In this document: positions 16,112-24,925 of the stretch, one piece after another
How the letters are laid out: each line of letters opens with the position of its first letter
How positions within the stretch are numbered: the stretch's first letter is position 1
Assembly (NCBI GenBank): GCA_944389105.1
Contig: CALXLD010000030.1
Span: forward strand, 1 to 64,000
Direction of reading: 5' to 3'
Origin: an uncultured Spirochaetaceae bacterium
GTDB taxonomy: Bacteria; Spirochaetota; Spirochaetia; Sphaerochaetales; Sphaerochaetaceae
DNA: 64,000 nucleotides
Made by a program: the position numbers and the translations under genes
Notes under the pieces: model-generated
Databases searched by the model: none
Told to the model about the DNA's origin: nothing
What the model saw: the letters and a program-made list of their open reading frames with translations, nothing else

Positions 16112-18030
16112 GCTTCTGCCTCCTCTGAAGCCTTCATCCATTCATTCTCTTTTTCCTCTATTCTTTTTTCTATGGCTTCTTTCTCTGCCATAAGCTTTGT
16201 GATTTTAGCGGCATCGGAATAGTTTTCTGGAAGAGCTATCCTATCTTCGATCTCTTTCAGATTCCCTGTGAGCGTGTCAATTTCAGATAGAAGCTTTTCC
16301 GCAGTCCTCTCAAGGTTCTTGAGCCTGTTCCTTTTCTGATTGGCTTCTTCTCTTGAGATTTCCTTTTTTGCAGGAGAAGCCTTAGCATCCTTTTTCTTGT
16401 TATGGCTTTCCTCTGCAAGCAGCTTCTCCTTTTCCGCAATCTTGTATTCAAAATAACTGTAATCCCCATCGAAGAATTCAGGACCGTCCTCAGATAGATA
16501 AAGGATCTTCGTTGCAAGATTCTTTATGAAATGCCTGTCATGGCTGACGAAGATCACTGTGCCGCCATATGCCTTGATCGCTCTTTCGAGCATATCCTTT
16601 GCATTTATATCAAGATGGTTTGTCGGCTCATCAAGGAGAAGAAGGTTTGATGGATGCAGGAGGATCTTCAGGAGCGCAAGCCTTGATTTCTCTCCGCCTG
16701 ATAATACCGATACTTTCTTGAATACATCATCATCTGAGAAAAGAAATGCACCAAGAAGATTCCTTATGTTCGGAATGTCTTTTGTATCGGCAAGACTTTC
16801 TGCTTCTTCAAGTACTGTATTATCTGGATTAAGGGTATTCTCGGTATCCTGTGCAAAATAGGCTTTCTTTACACCAGCCCCGTCTTTTATCTCTCCTTTG
16901 TACGCGCTGTCGACTGAAGCGAGCATTCTCAGAAGCGTAGATTTTCCGGCTCCGTTTCTGCCTGTTATCGCAAGGCGCTCTCCCTTTCTGACAAGGAAAG
17001 AGAAATCAGAATATATGCTGTTATCACCATAGGATTTATAGAGATGATTCACAGCAAGGACATCATTTCCAGAATGCGGGGCAGGAGGAAACGAGAATGA
17101 GAGTTTCTTCAGGTGCGCAGGTATTTCTATAATATCCATCTTATCCAGCGCTTTTATCCTGGACTGTACCTGCCGGCTTTTCGTTGCCTTGTACCTGAAG
17201 CGCTCTATGAAAGCTTCGGTTTTCTCTATTTCCTCCTGCTGCTTTCTATAGGCTTTTTCTATTTCCTTGATTTCCTCGTCCCTTCTGACAACATAGGCTG
17301 AGTAATTTCCCGCGTATTTTGTCAGTTTTCCGTTGAAGAGCTCATAGACCTCTGTGACCATATCATCAAGGAATCCCTGGTCATGGGAAACGACCATCAG
17401 ACCGCCATCAAATGCTTTCAGATATTCCTCAAGCCAGATCATCGCCTCGATATCAAGATAGTTTGTAGGCTCGTCCAGGAATAGGAAATCAGGGTCCTCA
17501 AGAAGAATTCTCGCAAGCGCGATTCTCATCTGATAGCCGCCGGAGAATTCCCTTGCCGCTCTTTCCAGATCCTTTTTGGCAAATCCGAGGCCGAAAAGGA
17601 TGGATTCGATTCTTGGCTTTCTTTCGTAGTACCCTGAATCAGAGAGGATCTCATGACACTCGGAGAGGCGGGCTGCAGCAGCCATTGCTTCCTTCTCGCC
17701 CTCCATAACCCTTCCTTCCAGCGTTTCGATTTCCCTCAGAATCGGATCGAAACGCTTATATCCTTCCTCTGCAGCTTCATAGACGCTTTTTTCTGGAAGG
17801 ACTATGTCCGACTGCGGCAGATATGAGATCCGTGCTCCACGAGTCATTGATATCGAAGAACTGTCAGGGGAGACTGATCCTGAGATTACTTTCAGAAGAG
17901 TGGATTTCCCGGAACCATTTGCCCCTGCCAGTGCAGCTCTTGTCCTCTCATCCATCGTAAAGCTGATATTTTTAAGTATTTCCCTCTCTCCGAAGGCTAG
18001 ATTTACATCCTGTATCTGAAGTGTTCTCAT
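16099..18030 (-). CDS. ABC-F family ATPase (Uup/YheS-like)
   Basis: This is a soluble ATPase with two ABC domains and no membrane segment, so it is an ABC-F protein acting on ribosomes rather than a transporter. Domain 1 has Walker A GANGSGKST, signature FSGGYQMR and Walker B FLFLDEPTNYLD. The linker helix region (residues about 235-300) is charged. Domain 2 has GRNGAGKST, LSGGEKSR and LLLLDEPTNHLD. A C-terminal charged coiled coil after residue 540 (KKKDAKASPAKKEISREEAN onwards) is typical of Uup and YheS. The start overlaps the open frame of aroDE upstream on the other strand, but the real aroDE start leaves about 80 bases between them, room for divergent promoters. Confidence 0.9.
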   Translation of the reverse strand: MRTLQIQDVNLAFGEREILKNISFTMDERTRAALAGANGSGKSTLLKVISGSVSPDSSSISMTRGARISYLPQSDIVLPEKSVYEAAEEGYKRFDPILREIETLEGRVMEGEKEAMAAAARLSECHEILSDSGYYERKPRIESILFGLGFAKKDLERAAREFSGGYQMRIALARILLEDPDFLFLDEPTNYLDIEAMIWLEEYLKAFDGGLMVVSHDQGFLDDMVTEVYELFNGKLTKYAGNYSAYVVRRDEEIKEIEKAYRKQQEEIEKTEAFIERFRYKATKSRQVQSRIKALDKMDIIEIPAHLKKLSFSFPPAPHSGNDVLAVNHLYKSYGDNSIYSDFSFLVRKGERLAITGRNGAGKSTLLRMLASVDSAYKGEIKDGAGVKKAYFAQDTENTLNPDNTVLEEAESLADTKDIPNIRNLLGAFLFSDDDVFKKVSVLSGGEKSRLALLKILLHPSNLLLLDEPTNHLDINAKDMLERAIKAYGGTVIFVSHDRHFIKNLATKILYLSEDGPEFFDGDYSYFEYKIAEKEKLLAEESHNKKKDAKASPAKKEISREEANQKRNRLKNLERTAEKLLSEIDTLTGNLKEIEDRIALPENYSDAAKITKLMAEKEAIEKRIEEKENEWMKASEEAEACRE

Positions 18031-18113
18031 GTCATCATACCTTGCTAAAGTGTCCCCGATGTGGCTATTATCGGAACATAGCAGGAATCCCCCTGTTCTT
18101 CAAGGAGACGAAA

Positions 18114-19556
18114 TTGATCTGTCTAACTCTATCTAGCAGTACTTTGGAATCTTGTCTGGATGAAATCAGAGAGAATCGCAAATATATTGATCTTGCAGAA
18201 CTGAGACTTGACCTCCTGAATCCGGACGAACAGAAAAAGGCAGCATCATTTCCATCTATGACAGATGTCCCTCTGATACTCACATTGCGCCGCAAGGAGG
18301 ATGGTGGCAGATGCGAACTTTCCGAGAAGGAGAGACGGCAGCTTCTTCTTTCCGCTCTGGATGGCGATTATGCCTATGTTGATATCGAAGAGGACGTGAA
18401 GAAGAATGATGTTGAGATGAAAGCCCGGGAAAAGGGTGTAAGGATCATAAGATCCTTCCATGATTTTTCGGGTATTCCTGATGATATTTATTCGCGTATT
18501 TACCGTCTTTCCGAGCGTGGTGATATAGCAAAGGCAGCAGTAACTCCTCATACGATCCAGGATCTCCTTACTCTTTTCAGGATTTCAGAGGAGCTTAAGG
18601 ATGTCCAGAAGATAATAATCGGAATGGGTGACTGGGGAATCCCTATAAGGATTCTTTATAAAAAAGCCGGCTCGATGCTCACTTTTGCATGTTCAGGTGC
18701 TGCTGTTGCTCCCGGTCAGGTCAGTGCAAAGGACCTCAAGGTTCTTTACAGGGCAGATAAGGTCAATGAGAGAACCGGTATCTATGGTATTATAGGAAAC
18801 CCTGTACTCCATACATCTTCTCCTCTGATACACAACCTTGGTTTCCATTCGATCAACTATAACGCAATCTATCTTCCGTTCCTTGTTGATAACGTGAGAA
18901 TCTTCTTTGCCCTTGCAGAGTATCTGAAGATGAGAGGTTTCTCGGTAACGATTCCATTCAAGGATGCTGTCCTGATGTACCTTGGGAATATCACGAGGGA
19001 AGTAAAGCAGATCGGAGCCTGCAATACAGTTGTCAGGATGCCTGGAATGTGGAAGGGCATGAATACCGATTATTATGGCTTCCTGCAGCCGATTCTGAAG
19101 GATATAGATTCTGGCCGCGTGAAGAGTGCGCTGGTAATAGGCGCAGGCGGGGCTTCACAGGCAATTGTATGGGCTCTCAGAAACAGAGGGGTCAAAGTCA
19201 CGATTCTGAACAGGACGCTGGGAAGAGCTGAGAAGCTTGCAAAAATCAATCTCTGTGAGTACGACACGCTGGATAATGCCCATAAGTACGAAGGAAAGGT
19301 GGATCTTGTTGTCCAGACAACAAGCGTTGGGCTTTATCCTGATTTTGATATCAGCCCAGTTGATTTCAGGTTCACTGGCAAGGAGATTGCCTACGATATC
19401 ATCTATAAACCTAAGATGACAAAATTCCTTCGGGAAGCGGAAAAAGCTGGATGTACGCTCCATTTCGGAGAGGAGATGCTTCTGGAGCAGGGGAAGCTTC
19501 AGTTTGAGCTTTTCACTGGCTATCATTATCCGAAGGATGCAGCTCCAGGTCTTTGA
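18114..19556 (+). CDS. aroDE: Fused 3-dehydroquinate dehydratase / shikimate dehydrogenase
   Basis: One polypeptide carries shikimate-pathway steps 3 and 4. The N-terminal half is a type I dehydroquinate dehydratase: ICLTLSSS at the start, ELRLDLL, RSFHDF with the catalytic His, and AKAAVTP with the Schiff-base Lys. The C-terminal half is shikimate dehydrogenase: GIIGNPVLHTSSPLIHN for substrate binding, SVTIPFKDAV with the catalytic Lys, NTDYYGF with the Asp, and the nucleotide loop VIGAGGASQA. TTG at 18114 is chosen because AAGGAG lies six bases upstream and the protein then starts (M)ICLTL, the usual AroD start. The 3' end overlaps the convergent helicase-associated gene by 44 bases. The fusion is known in chlamydiae and plants and less common elsewhere. 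Confidence 0.92.
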   Translation: MICLTLSSSTLESCLDEIRENRKYIDLAELRLDLLNPDEQKKAASFPSMTDVPLILTLRRKEDGGRCELSEKERRQLLLSALDGDYAYVDIEEDVKKNDVEMKAREKGVRIIRSFHDFSGIPDDIYSRIYRLSERGDIAKAAVTPHTIQDLLTLFRISEELKDVQKIIIGMGDWGIPIRILYKKAGSMLTFACSGAAVAPGQVSAKDLKVLYRADKVNERTGIYGIIGNPVLHTSSPLIHNLGFHSINYNAIYLPFLVDNVRIFFALAEYLKMRGFSVTIPFKDAVLMYLGNITREVKQIGACNTVVRMPGMWKGMNTDYYGFLQPILKDIDSGRVKSALVIGAGGASQAIVWALRNRGVKVTILNRTLGRAEKLAKINLCEYDTLDNAHKYEGKVDLVVQTTSVGLYPDFDISPVDFRFTGKEIAYDIIYKPKMTKFLREAEKAGCTLHFGEEMLLEQGKLQFELFTGYHYPKDAAPGL

Positions 19557-21177
19557 TTCCTTTCGGAAGGATAGCAGTTCTCCATATTCTGGCAATTTCG
19601 ATCAGATGGCCATTTACTGATATCCTTTCTTCGTCGGTTCTCTCTGCTTTTCCTACAAGCACGGAGCCGTCGACGAATTCCGCATAGAGTTTCTTTCCTT
19701 CTGTTATCGCAGAATGTATCAGCCTCAGCTTCTCCTGATAATAAAGACCGTTTACCATGTCTATTGATGGCGTTGGCTGGGCTTCTGCAACGATGAAGCC
19801 AGAGAGAATCAGTATCTTCCTCAGCGGATCGGCTGTACTGTCAGAAAGCATCTTTGCCTGTTCTTCTGAAAACGCAATCTCTCTTTCCTCTCTTATTTCA
19901 GGAGGATTGAATGAACGTGGCGGAAGTTTATTTTCATCTGCCATCGTTTTCTCGAAATGAGGTCCGGATGTCGGCCCGAGCATGTCAAAACCGGCATTTT
20001 CCAGAGCCCTTCGCCAAAGAGGTTCTGTCTCTGTGTTCATCAGGAAGAGATTGTCCCCGATTTTTCCTATGATGTGGATCCTGAGTGTCGGCAGGGCATC
20101 GATTATCCGTGCATTCCTCTCATCTGCCGTAAGCAGAAGCACTCTGTCAGCATGCAGGGAAGAGAAGGAGGAGAACCATCCTGAGATTCTTGGGTAAAGA
20201 GTATCCGGAAGAGGGAAGGAAGAGAGCTCTGAGAGCGATGCCCTGACATCATCAGGGGTCATATCCAATGAGAATGCTGCTTTCAATGAACTCTTGGTCA
20301 GTTTCCACTCGGTGATGCTGTCGGTAATTATAGGGGAGGCATAGAGATAGATTTCCCCGGGACTTGTTCCTGTATATGTTATTGAGAAGTCCGAAGAGAC
20401 AGCAAGGGTATCCCTTTTCCCGGGGAACTCCCTTCCGCTTATGATGCCATCATTCTCATCCAGGATGCTGAAAAGAAAGAGATCTTCTTCCGGTACAGCT
20501 GTTCCAGACAAAGAAGCAATGAGGTCAAGATATTTCTCAATCCTGTCTTCGCTGATGCCTGAGAGCAATAAAGCAAGGTGTATATAAAGCGCTGTACGCT
20601 CCCTTTCTTCCCTGTTATGCTCGCATCCCTCTTTTATTATGAGAGCCAGTCTTTCCTCTTCTGTCAGCCTCATGAAGCTTTCGGCTTCTGGACGTCTGAG
20701 CCGTATTTCTCCTTCGCTGTCATCGGCAATTCCCAGCTTGAGGAGTCTGTCCATTGCTTTTACTGCAGCACCGGCAATTCTTTCTTTTTCTATTCCTGGA
20801 AAAAGAGCTGTGAAGAAATCCGAGGTAATCATCTTCTGCCATCTTCCGCTCTGAAGGGTAGATGATGCTACTGCAGAGAGCAGAAACGGTATGAAAGCTT
20901 CAGGGTATGGACGCCTCTTTGCTTTTGTTCCCAGAAGCGGAAAGAGCGATACAGCCTTCATTCCTTTTTCTCCGACATGGAGCTTGCCATCATCGCCAGA
21001 AAAGGCAAGTCCCCTGTCAGTAAGCGCTGCGGTATTATCAGATGGATAGATTCCGTCATACGAAAGAAGAATCTCTGTAAGGAGCATTCCTTCTTCCTCT
21101 GTCACTGCCCCGAGGACCTCTTCTGTCCTGTCTTCCAATGTGCTGCCGAAATCAAAGGGGAGGGCTTTCTCAGACAT
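19513..21177 (-). CDS. XPB-helicase-associated protein (Helicase_C_3-like)
   Basis: This protein of about 554 residues follows the XPB helicase and overlaps it by 8 bases, with AAGGTGG before the ATG at 21177. The middle part (FSITYTGTSPGEIYLYASPI onwards, then WKLTKSSLKAAFSLDMTPDD and PLPDTLYPRISGWFSS) matches the domain called XPB/Ssl2-like conserved domain or Helicase_C_3, found in proteins paired with bacterial XPB, as in Treponema and actinobacteria. The N-terminal third is helical. No nuclease motif is seen. It probably works with the helicase in DNA repair or recombination. The C-terminus, with LYYQEKLRLIHSAITEGKKL, resembles a WYL-like segment. Confidence 0.8.
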   Translation of the reverse strand: MSEKALPFDFGSTLEDRTEEVLGAVTEEEGMLLTEILLSYDGIYPSDNTAALTDRGLAFSGDDGKLHVGEKGMKAVSLFPLLGTKAKRRPYPEAFIPFLLSAVASSTLQSGRWQKMITSDFFTALFPGIEKERIAGAAVKAMDRLLKLGIADDSEGEIRLRRPEAESFMRLTEEERLALIIKEGCEHNREERERTALYIHLALLLSGISEDRIEKYLDLIASLSGTAVPEEDLFLFSILDENDGIISGREFPGKRDTLAVSSDFSITYTGTSPGEIYLYASPIITDSITEWKLTKSSLKAAFSLDMTPDDVRASLSELSSFPLPDTLYPRISGWFSSFSSLHADRVLLLTADERNARIIDALPTLRIHIIGKIGDNLFLMNTETEPLWRRALENAGFDMLGPTSGPHFEKTMADENKLPPRSFNPPEIREEREIAFSEEQAKMLSDSTADPLRKILILSGFIVAEAQPTPSIDMVNGLYYQEKLRLIHSAITEGKKLYAEFVDGSVLVGKAERTDEERISVNGHLIEIARIWRTAILPKGIKDLELHPSDNDSQ

Positions 21178-22819
21178 AGCTTTCCACCTTTTCGATTGTG
21201 TAACTGTAACCTTGCTCGGAAAGGAATTTCTGCCTGTTCTGTGCAAAATCCTCTTCCTCTGTGTATTCGGTTACAAGCGTATAGAAGTGGCTGTCATGGC
21301 TTTTTGGCCTGAGTATTCTTCCAAGCCGCTGTGCCTCTTCCTGTCTTGATCCGAATGTCCCTGAAATCTGGATGGCAACGGAAGCATCTGGCAGGTCTAT
21401 GGCTGCGTTGGCGACTTTCGAGACTATGAGGACCTTTACTTTTCCCTCTCGGAAAAGAGTGTAGAGCTCATCGCGTTTCTTCGTTGCTGTTGCTCCTGTA
21501 ATAATAGGGTAGCCGAACTCGTTCTGGAACATCTCAAGCTGATCAAGATACTGCCCGATTATAAGGATTGACTCGCCTTCGTGCTTTCTTATGATTTTCT
21601 TCGCAGCATCGATCTTAAGCGGATTTTCTGCGGCTATCCTGTACTTTTCACGCTTTTTTGCTATTGCGTATTCGATTTCTTTTTCCTCGGGAAGGGGAAG
21701 GCGGACTTCATGGCAATAGGCTTTTGCTATATATCCTTTAGCTTCAAGCTCGGACCATGGGGTATCGTAGCGTTTTGGCCCGACTAACGAGAACACCTCA
21801 TCCTCTCTCCCGTCTTCCCTGACAAGGGTTGCAGTGAGTCCAAGACGATGTATTGCCTGAAGCTCTGCGGTAATCCTGAATACGGGAGCTGGCAGCATAT
21901 GGACTTCATCGTAGATTATGAATCCCCATCCTCCATCCCTGAAGAGGGAGAAGCGCTTGTATTCTGAATCAGTGTCAGGTCTCCATGTCACAATCTGGTA
22001 TGTACAGACAGTGACCGGCTTCATGTCCTTTTTCTCTCCTGAATACTCACCGATCTCGTTTTCAGTGAGTTCTGTCTTATCAAGAAGTTCTCTTATCCAC
22101 TGGTGAACTGCGGTGACATTCGGGCATAGAATCAGTGTTCTCATTCCAAGCCGTGCCATTGCAAGGATGCCTGCAATCGTCTTTCCGGATCCGCAGGGGA
22201 GTACTATTGTTCCATATCCAGTGCCGTTTCCTCCATCGCCAAGGAGGGAATTGACTGCTTCTATCTGATATGGGCGGGGAGTAAATGTGTTTCTGAGCTT
22301 TATTGTCTGCGGAACTCCTTTTTTCAGAGGAATCCTGTCATCAACAGGGAATCCCAGCTTGATCATCCGGGCTTTCAGAACACCTCTCATCATTCTCTTG
22401 ACCCTGAATGTCTTTTCATCCTCTGCCTCGATCATTCCGCGTAGCGAATCCTCTGCCTTGAGCTGCAGCGCAAATACAGGGCGTCTTACAGTAAGGAGCA
22501 GGTATTCATCATCGAGCTCCGTGAGTATGAAATCCCCATAGCGTTCAGCCTGATCCTTGATATAGAAGATGATCCTTGAATCAAGATCGAAGCGTGACCA
22601 TCTTTCAAGCCTTCTGAGAATCTCATCGGCGGTAAGTCCTGAGGAGATAGCATTCCACAGCGACAATTGCGATATCTGATAAGTATGTACATGCTCCGGG
22701 CTTTTCACGAGATCCGCAAAAGCTATTATCTCTCCTCTGCACTTGTCTGCTGCAGGGGAGTGGACGTCAAGAAGCATTGTCCTGTCGCTTTGAACTGTAA
22801 GTGGTCTATCTTCTTCCAT
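21170..22819 (-). CDS. Bacterial XPB/Ssl2-type DNA helicase
   Basis: This superfamily 2 helicase is related to eukaryotic XPB. After an N-terminal damage-recognition-like domain, motif I is VLPCGSGKTIAGILAMARLG, motif II is IYDEVHML, motif III is GLTATLVREDGRE (including the RED motif diagnostic of XPB), and motif VI is EAQRLGRILRPKS. It unwinds 3'-5' and is thought to act in DNA repair. ATG at 22819 follows GAGAGGG and overlaps the aroC end by 14 bases; the frame extends upstream, but that part lies within aroC. The bacterial XPB group is patchily spread and is a regular feature of Treponema. Its partner follows with an 8-base overlap. Confidence 0.92.
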   Translation of the reverse strand: MEEDRPLTVQSDRTMLLDVHSPAADKCRGEIIAFADLVKSPEHVHTYQISQLSLWNAISSGLTADEILRRLERWSRFDLDSRIIFYIKDQAERYGDFILTELDDEYLLLTVRRPVFALQLKAEDSLRGMIEAEDEKTFRVKRMMRGVLKARMIKLGFPVDDRIPLKKGVPQTIKLRNTFTPRPYQIEAVNSLLGDGGNGTGYGTIVLPCGSGKTIAGILAMARLGMRTLILCPNVTAVHQWIRELLDKTELTENEIGEYSGEKKDMKPVTVCTYQIVTWRPDTDSEYKRFSLFRDGGWGFIIYDEVHMLPAPVFRITAELQAIHRLGLTATLVREDGREDEVFSLVGPKRYDTPWSELEAKGYIAKAYCHEVRLPLPEEKEIEYAIAKKREKYRIAAENPLKIDAAKKIIRKHEGESILIIGQYLDQLEMFQNEFGYPIITGATATKKRDELYTLFREGKVKVLIVSKVANAAIDLPDASVAIQISGTFGSRQEEAQRLGRILRPKSHDSHFYTLVTEYTEEEDFAQNRQKFLSEQGYSYTIEKVESYV

Positions 22820-23873
22820 ATGCCCTCTCAATAAGAAGATGGTCTGCAATGACAAGTGCTGCCATTGCCTCTATAACTGGTACCGCTCTTGGGATTATTG
22901 CAGGATCATGTCTGCCATGGACCGAAATCGTGGTGTTCTCAAGTTCATCTGTGACCGTAAGCTGTTCTTTTGCTATCGAGGCTGTCGGTTTTATTGCAGC
23001 GCGGAACACTATATCATCTCCATTGGAAATTCCTCCGAGTATTCCTCCTGCATTATGCGATAGGAAAACGATGTTCCCGTTCTCCGTCCTCATCGCATCG
23101 TTGTTTTCCGAACCTCTTTTCCTTGCAGCTTCAAAACCTGAACCGAACTCTATTCCCTTTACGGCTCCGATGGACATTACTGCATGTGAAAGAGTCGCAT
23201 CCAGTTTGTCGAAAACCGGGTCTCCAAGCCCTGGGATCATATTGGAAATCCTGCATTCGATGATGCCTCCGACGCTGTCGGTATCCATTTTCGCGTCCTT
23301 TACGGCTTTTTCCATCAACTGAAGGTTAGGATTTTCCGGAGCATAGAGAGGCCCTTTGAATGGTGGATCCCATTTATAATCTACGGCTTTTATTCCTCCA
23401 GCTTCGATAACTCCTGCATCAACCCTTATTCCTTCCTTTCTCAGGATGAGCTTCGCAAGTGCTCCTCCGAAAACCCTGCATGCGGTTTCCCTTCCAGAGG
23501 ATCTTCCTCCTCCGCGGTAATCCCTGATTCCGTATTTGGCATCATAGGTGTAATCTGCATGCCCCGGTCTGTATTTGTGCGCTATTTCCCCATAGTCGGC
23601 TGAACGCTGTGTTTTATTCTCGATTATGAAGCCGATAGGAGTTCCGGTGGAAATGCCCTCGAAGACACCAGAAAGAATCCTCGGAATATCATCTTCATTC
23701 CTCTGTGTTCCGAGCTCAGTACTGCCCGGCCTTCTTCTCGCCATTTCGCTTCTTATGAATTCCTCGTCGATTTCGATGCCTGATGGGTATCCATCGATTA
23801 TTCCGCCAAGCGCAGTGCCGTGTGACTCGCCGAATGTTGTAAGCGTAAGAAGTTTTCCTATTGAACTAGACAT
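22806..23873 (-). CDS. aroC: Chorismate synthase
   Basis: The enzyme converts 5-enolpyruvylshikimate 3-phosphate to chorismate using reduced FMN. Signatures: FGESHGTALGGIIDGYPSGI at the N-terminus, RRRPGSTELGTQRNEDD, DYRGGGRSSGRETACRVFGG, and GILGGISNGDDIVFRAAIKP near the C-terminus. The length of 355 is normal. ATG at 23873 overlaps the aroK stop by 8 bases (ATGTCTAG), with GGGAGAA upstream; the frame is open further upstream but only inside aroK. It is the second gene of the aroK-aroC-XPB-partner run. Confidence 0.95.
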   Translation of the reverse strand: MSSSIGKLLTLTTFGESHGTALGGIIDGYPSGIEIDEEFIRSEMARRRPGSTELGTQRNEDDIPRILSGVFEGISTGTPIGFIIENKTQRSADYGEIAHKYRPGHADYTYDAKYGIRDYRGGGRSSGRETACRVFGGALAKLILRKEGIRVDAGVIEAGGIKAVDYKWDPPFKGPLYAPENPNLQLMEKAVKDAKMDTDSVGGIIECRISNMIPGLGDPVFDKLDATLSHAVMSIGAVKGIEFGSGFEAARKRGSENNDAMRTENGNIVFLSHNAGGILGGISNGDDIVFRAAIKPTASIAKEQLTVTDELENTTISVHGRHDPAIIPRAVPVIEAMAALVIADHLLIERAYGRR

Positions 23874-24393
23874 AGCCATTCTCCCTGAGCTTGCCCACAA
23901 GTTCTCTGGCAGTCTCTTCCTTGTCCCTGTATGGCCCCAGATCGACAATCAGGTCAGCCGCCTCAGTATAAATGCGGTCCCTTTCAGTATAGATATCATG
24001 GAAAGATGATTCGAGATTATCCGGATCCAGGAATGCGGGAATCCCATGTTTAAGTATGACAGGGAGCATCTCGCTTTCCTCTCTCCTGAGGTAGATGATC
24101 TTTCCTTCTTTCTTCATGAACTGCAGCAGCGGGGTATTGTCCGAAACACCCCCGCCAAGGGAGAGTATGAATGATGGATTTCCGCCAGTGAATTCAATAA
24201 CCGCTTCCTTTTCCTTTTCCATGAAAGCCTGCTTCCCATGTTTTCTATAGAATTCCCTGATGCTTTCTTCATCAATTTTCTTCAGAACAAGATCATCGGA
24301 ATCAGAAAAGGGCAGTGACAGCAATGAAGATACAAGTCTGGCTTGTGTAGTCTTCCCTGAATGTTTTATGCCGGTGAAATAGAGCTTTGCCAT
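23866..24393 (-). CDS. aroK: Shikimate kinase
   Basis: The product phosphorylates shikimate at the 3-hydroxyl. Walker A is GIKHSGKTT (unusual Lys-His in place of the common Gly-Ser/Ala), followed by FSDSDDLV matching the shikimate-binding Asp region, and FILSLGGGVSDN, the Gly-rich loop. At 175 residues it is a standard size. I prefer ATG at 24393 (MAKLYFTG); ATG at 24411, six codons earlier, is possible because neither has a strong ribosome site. It heads the reverse-strand run with aroC and the two helicase genes. Confidence 0.88.
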   Translation of the reverse strand: MAKLYFTGIKHSGKTTQARLVSSLLSLPFSDSDDLVLKKIDEESIREFYRKHGKQAFMEKEKEAVIEFTGGNPSFILSLGGGVSDNTPLLQFMKKEGKIIYLRREESEMLPVILKHGIPAFLDPDNLESSFHDIYTERDRIYTEAADLIVDLGPYRDKEETARELVGKLRENGYV

Positions 24394-24438
24394 ATCGGTA
24401 AAGTGTATCATCCGAGAGCTTAGGCATTCAATACTTGA

Positions 24439-24888
24439 TCAGTCCTCATCAGGCATCCTGTACTCCGGTACAGAAGGTACCTCGGTATGGTTTTCCAGAT
24501 ACTTCTTATTCTGCTTCCTGACCTTTCTCTTTTTCCTCATTTCGACTTTCATGAGGTACTCGGCTTCAGCCCTGTTCTTCCTCGAATCGCTTTCAAATCG
24601 GTTTTCCGGTATATTCTTTTTCAGTGCATAGTGGAAGACCACTATCATCATGTACCAGAGGAATGCGAGGATGAAGGGGGAGAAGTTCCGGAATGTGTAC
24701 TCGAATTCAGTTATTCCCTGTTCTCCAAGGCGCAGCAGCGTGTCCAGATTCTGGAAAAAAAGCAGCAAGGATATTATAGCGGGAAAGAACCAGTATAGCC
24801 CCTGTCTTGAGAATATGAATCTCATCGAGGCAAGGAGCGCCATGAATGAAAGCAGTAAAGCTGTTAATGGTATTATATATACAAACAC
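24439..24888 (-). CDS. Small membrane protein of unknown function
   Basis: 149 residues with three probable membrane helices (about residues 3-25, 33-48 and 71-90), then a highly basic tail (KVEMRKKRKVRKQNKKYLEN) that should lie in the cytoplasm, ending in an acidic stretch (YRMPDED). The first helix also looks like an uncleaved signal anchor. No family is recognised. It is divergent from dgt and precedes aroK by about 45 bases on the same strand, so it could be the first gene of that transcript. Confidence 0.7.
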   Translation of the reverse strand: MFVYIIPLTALLLSFMALLASMRFIFSRQGLYWFFPAIISLLLFFQNLDTLLRLGEQGITEFEYTFRNFSPFILAFLWYMMIVVFHYALKKNIPENRFESDSRKNRAEAEYLMKVEMRKKRKVRKQNKKYLENHTEVPSVPEYRMPDED

Positions 24889-24925
24889 TCTTTCTTACGC
24901 CTTTTTAGTATGTTAGCATGTTTTC

